A DNA stretch of 34,435 nt, taken from an uncultured Alphaproteobacteria bacterium. Lineage in GTDB: Bacteria; Pseudomonadota; Alphaproteobacteria; HIMB59. Positions 33,441 to 34,435 of the stretch are shown here, in pieces (positions within the stretch are counted from its first letter, which is position 1; every line of letters starts with the position of its first letter). The stretch lies in contig CACBUI010000006.1 in NCBI GenBank assembly GCA_902542505.1, positions 1 through 34,435 on the forward strand, given 5' to 3'. The notes beneath the pieces were generated by a model, which was not told where the DNA came from, did not search any database, and saw nothing but the letters and a program-made list of their open reading frames with translations. The translations under genes were made by a program, and so were the position numbers.

Positions 33441-34153
33441 TTTTTATAAATTAATCGATTTACTCTATCTAAATCTTCTTGTGTATCAACTCCCAAAATC
33501 TCTTCTTTAATTACTGAAATTCCAATTTTATCTGTTTCAATAACTCGAAGTTGTTCGAGTTTCTCACTAAGCTCTCTTTGAGTAGGTGATAAAGAGATAA
33601 AATTTGACAAAAAATCTTTATGATACCCATAGATACCAATGTGATGAAAAATATTCTTATTAACTTTTTGTTTATCATCTAATGTTCTAGAAAAATCTAA
33701 AGCACAATTATTTTCATCAATTAAGACTTTCACTTTAGAACTATTATAAGCTTCATTTAAGTTTACGAATGGACAAGCTAAAGTACTCATTTGAAACTTT
33801 AGGAGTCTCTCTTTTAATACATTAATGTGGTTATCTTTAATAAATGGCATGTCACCTTGGACATTAATTACATATTTAAAATTTATTGTATCCTCAAGTT
33901 TTTTTAATGCCTCTCCAATACGGTCACTACCTGATGGATGATTAGGATCTGTCATAACGTGCTTGAGATCCATCTTTTCGCAGTAATCTTTTACCTCTTG
34001 ATCGCATATAGCTAAAATTACATTTTCTGTAAAATCTATTACACGATTATAAACGTGATGCAGCATTGGTAACTCACCAATTTTTGCAAATGGCTTATTT
34101 GGAAATCTAGATGCCTTTAATCTTATTGGTATTATAACTAGCGTATCATTCAT
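33437..34153 (-). CDS. kdsB: 3-deoxy-manno-octulosonate cytidylyltransferase
   Basis: IIPIRLKASRFPNKPFAKIGELPMLHHVY, NVQGDMPFI, HIGIYGYHKDFL. Confidence 0.95.
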   Translation of the reverse strand: MNDTLVIIPIRLKASRFPNKPFAKIGELPMLHHVYNRVIDFTENVILAICDQEVKDYCEKMDLKHVMTDPNHPSGSDRIGEALKKLEDTINFKYVINVQGDMPFIKDNHINVLKERLLKFQMSTLACPFVNLNEAYNSSKVKVLIDENNCALDFSRTLDDKQKVNKNIFHHIGIYGYHKDFLSNFISLSPTQRELSEKLEQLRVIETDKIGISVIKEEILGVDTQEDLDRVNRLIYKK

Positions 34154-34213
34154 TAATGCGACAAAAATCCGTTTTTAGTGGTATATTTTTAAACATAGAC
34201 TTCTCTTTTTAAT

Positions 34214-34435
34214 ATGGAAACTAATAAAATTCTAGGTGCAATAATACTTGCCTTACTTCTTGCTGCTGTATTCTCAAAGGTTGCTGATATGGCGATACAC
34301 CCCGAGTTTCCAGATGAACTTGCATACAAAATTGAAATACCTGAAGGTGGTGTCACAACCTCTGTAAGTGAAGATGTGGATATTTTTGCTGTTTTACCAG
34401 ACATTACACCTATGCTGGCATCAGCTAGTATGGAA
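34214..34435 (+). CDS. Probable membrane-anchored cytochrome c family protein, truncated at the window end
   Basis: METNKILGAIILALLLAAVFSKVADMAIHPEFPDELAYKIEIPEGG…: single TM N-terminus resembling alphaproteobacterial anchored cytochromes next to kdsB. The CXXCH motif is not inside the window. Confidence 0.55.
   Translation, partial: METNKILGAIILALLLAAVFSKVADMAIHPEFPDELAYKIEIPEGGVTTSVSEDVDIFAVLPDITPMLASASME

Noticed and set aside
34189-34404. 71-aa - strand ORF at the window end
   Set aside because: The + strand frame from 34214 has a clear TM N-terminus and fits the kdsB neighbourhood as a cytochrome c; the - strand frame looks like a shadow.

Overview
AT-rich window that looks like a streamlined alphaproteobacterial (marine type) chromosome. 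It is mostly core genes: a 5'-truncated S41 protease, rppH, F1 ATP synthase atpHAGDC (- strand), priA, xerC-like recombinase, cysQ, a cysD-cysNC PAPS-synthesis pair, panC, rpmH-rnpA-yidD-yidC-engB, a HAD hydrolase, dapD-dapE, truA-fmt-def-recR-ybaB-dnaX, the SRP RNA, pheA, kdsB, and the start of a probable cytochrome c. A more accessory stretch (about 13.5-19.5 kb) holds DUF2141, DUF1330, PhyH and DUF1192 proteins, a tiny lipoprotein, a GATase, a Tat-type MBL hydrolase, a NaChBac-like channel with an overlapping 58-aa membrane protein, and a secreted polysaccharide lyase, followed by tRNA-Arg(ACG). I see no phage, transposon, CRISPR array or obvious new defence system. The observations most worth checking are: (1) an E. 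coli-like A10/AAAAAAG slippery site in dnaX that would give a gamma-like short form; (2) a glycosyltransferase whose only plausible start is AUU, overlapping the truA stop; (3) a CysD with an unrecognised ~190-aa N-terminal domain; (4) an ion channel with an atypical TLSSWEQ filter, coupled to a small membrane protein; (5) every tail-to-tail gene junction overlapping or separated by at most 2 bp; (6) an intergenic region with two DnaA-box-like sites.
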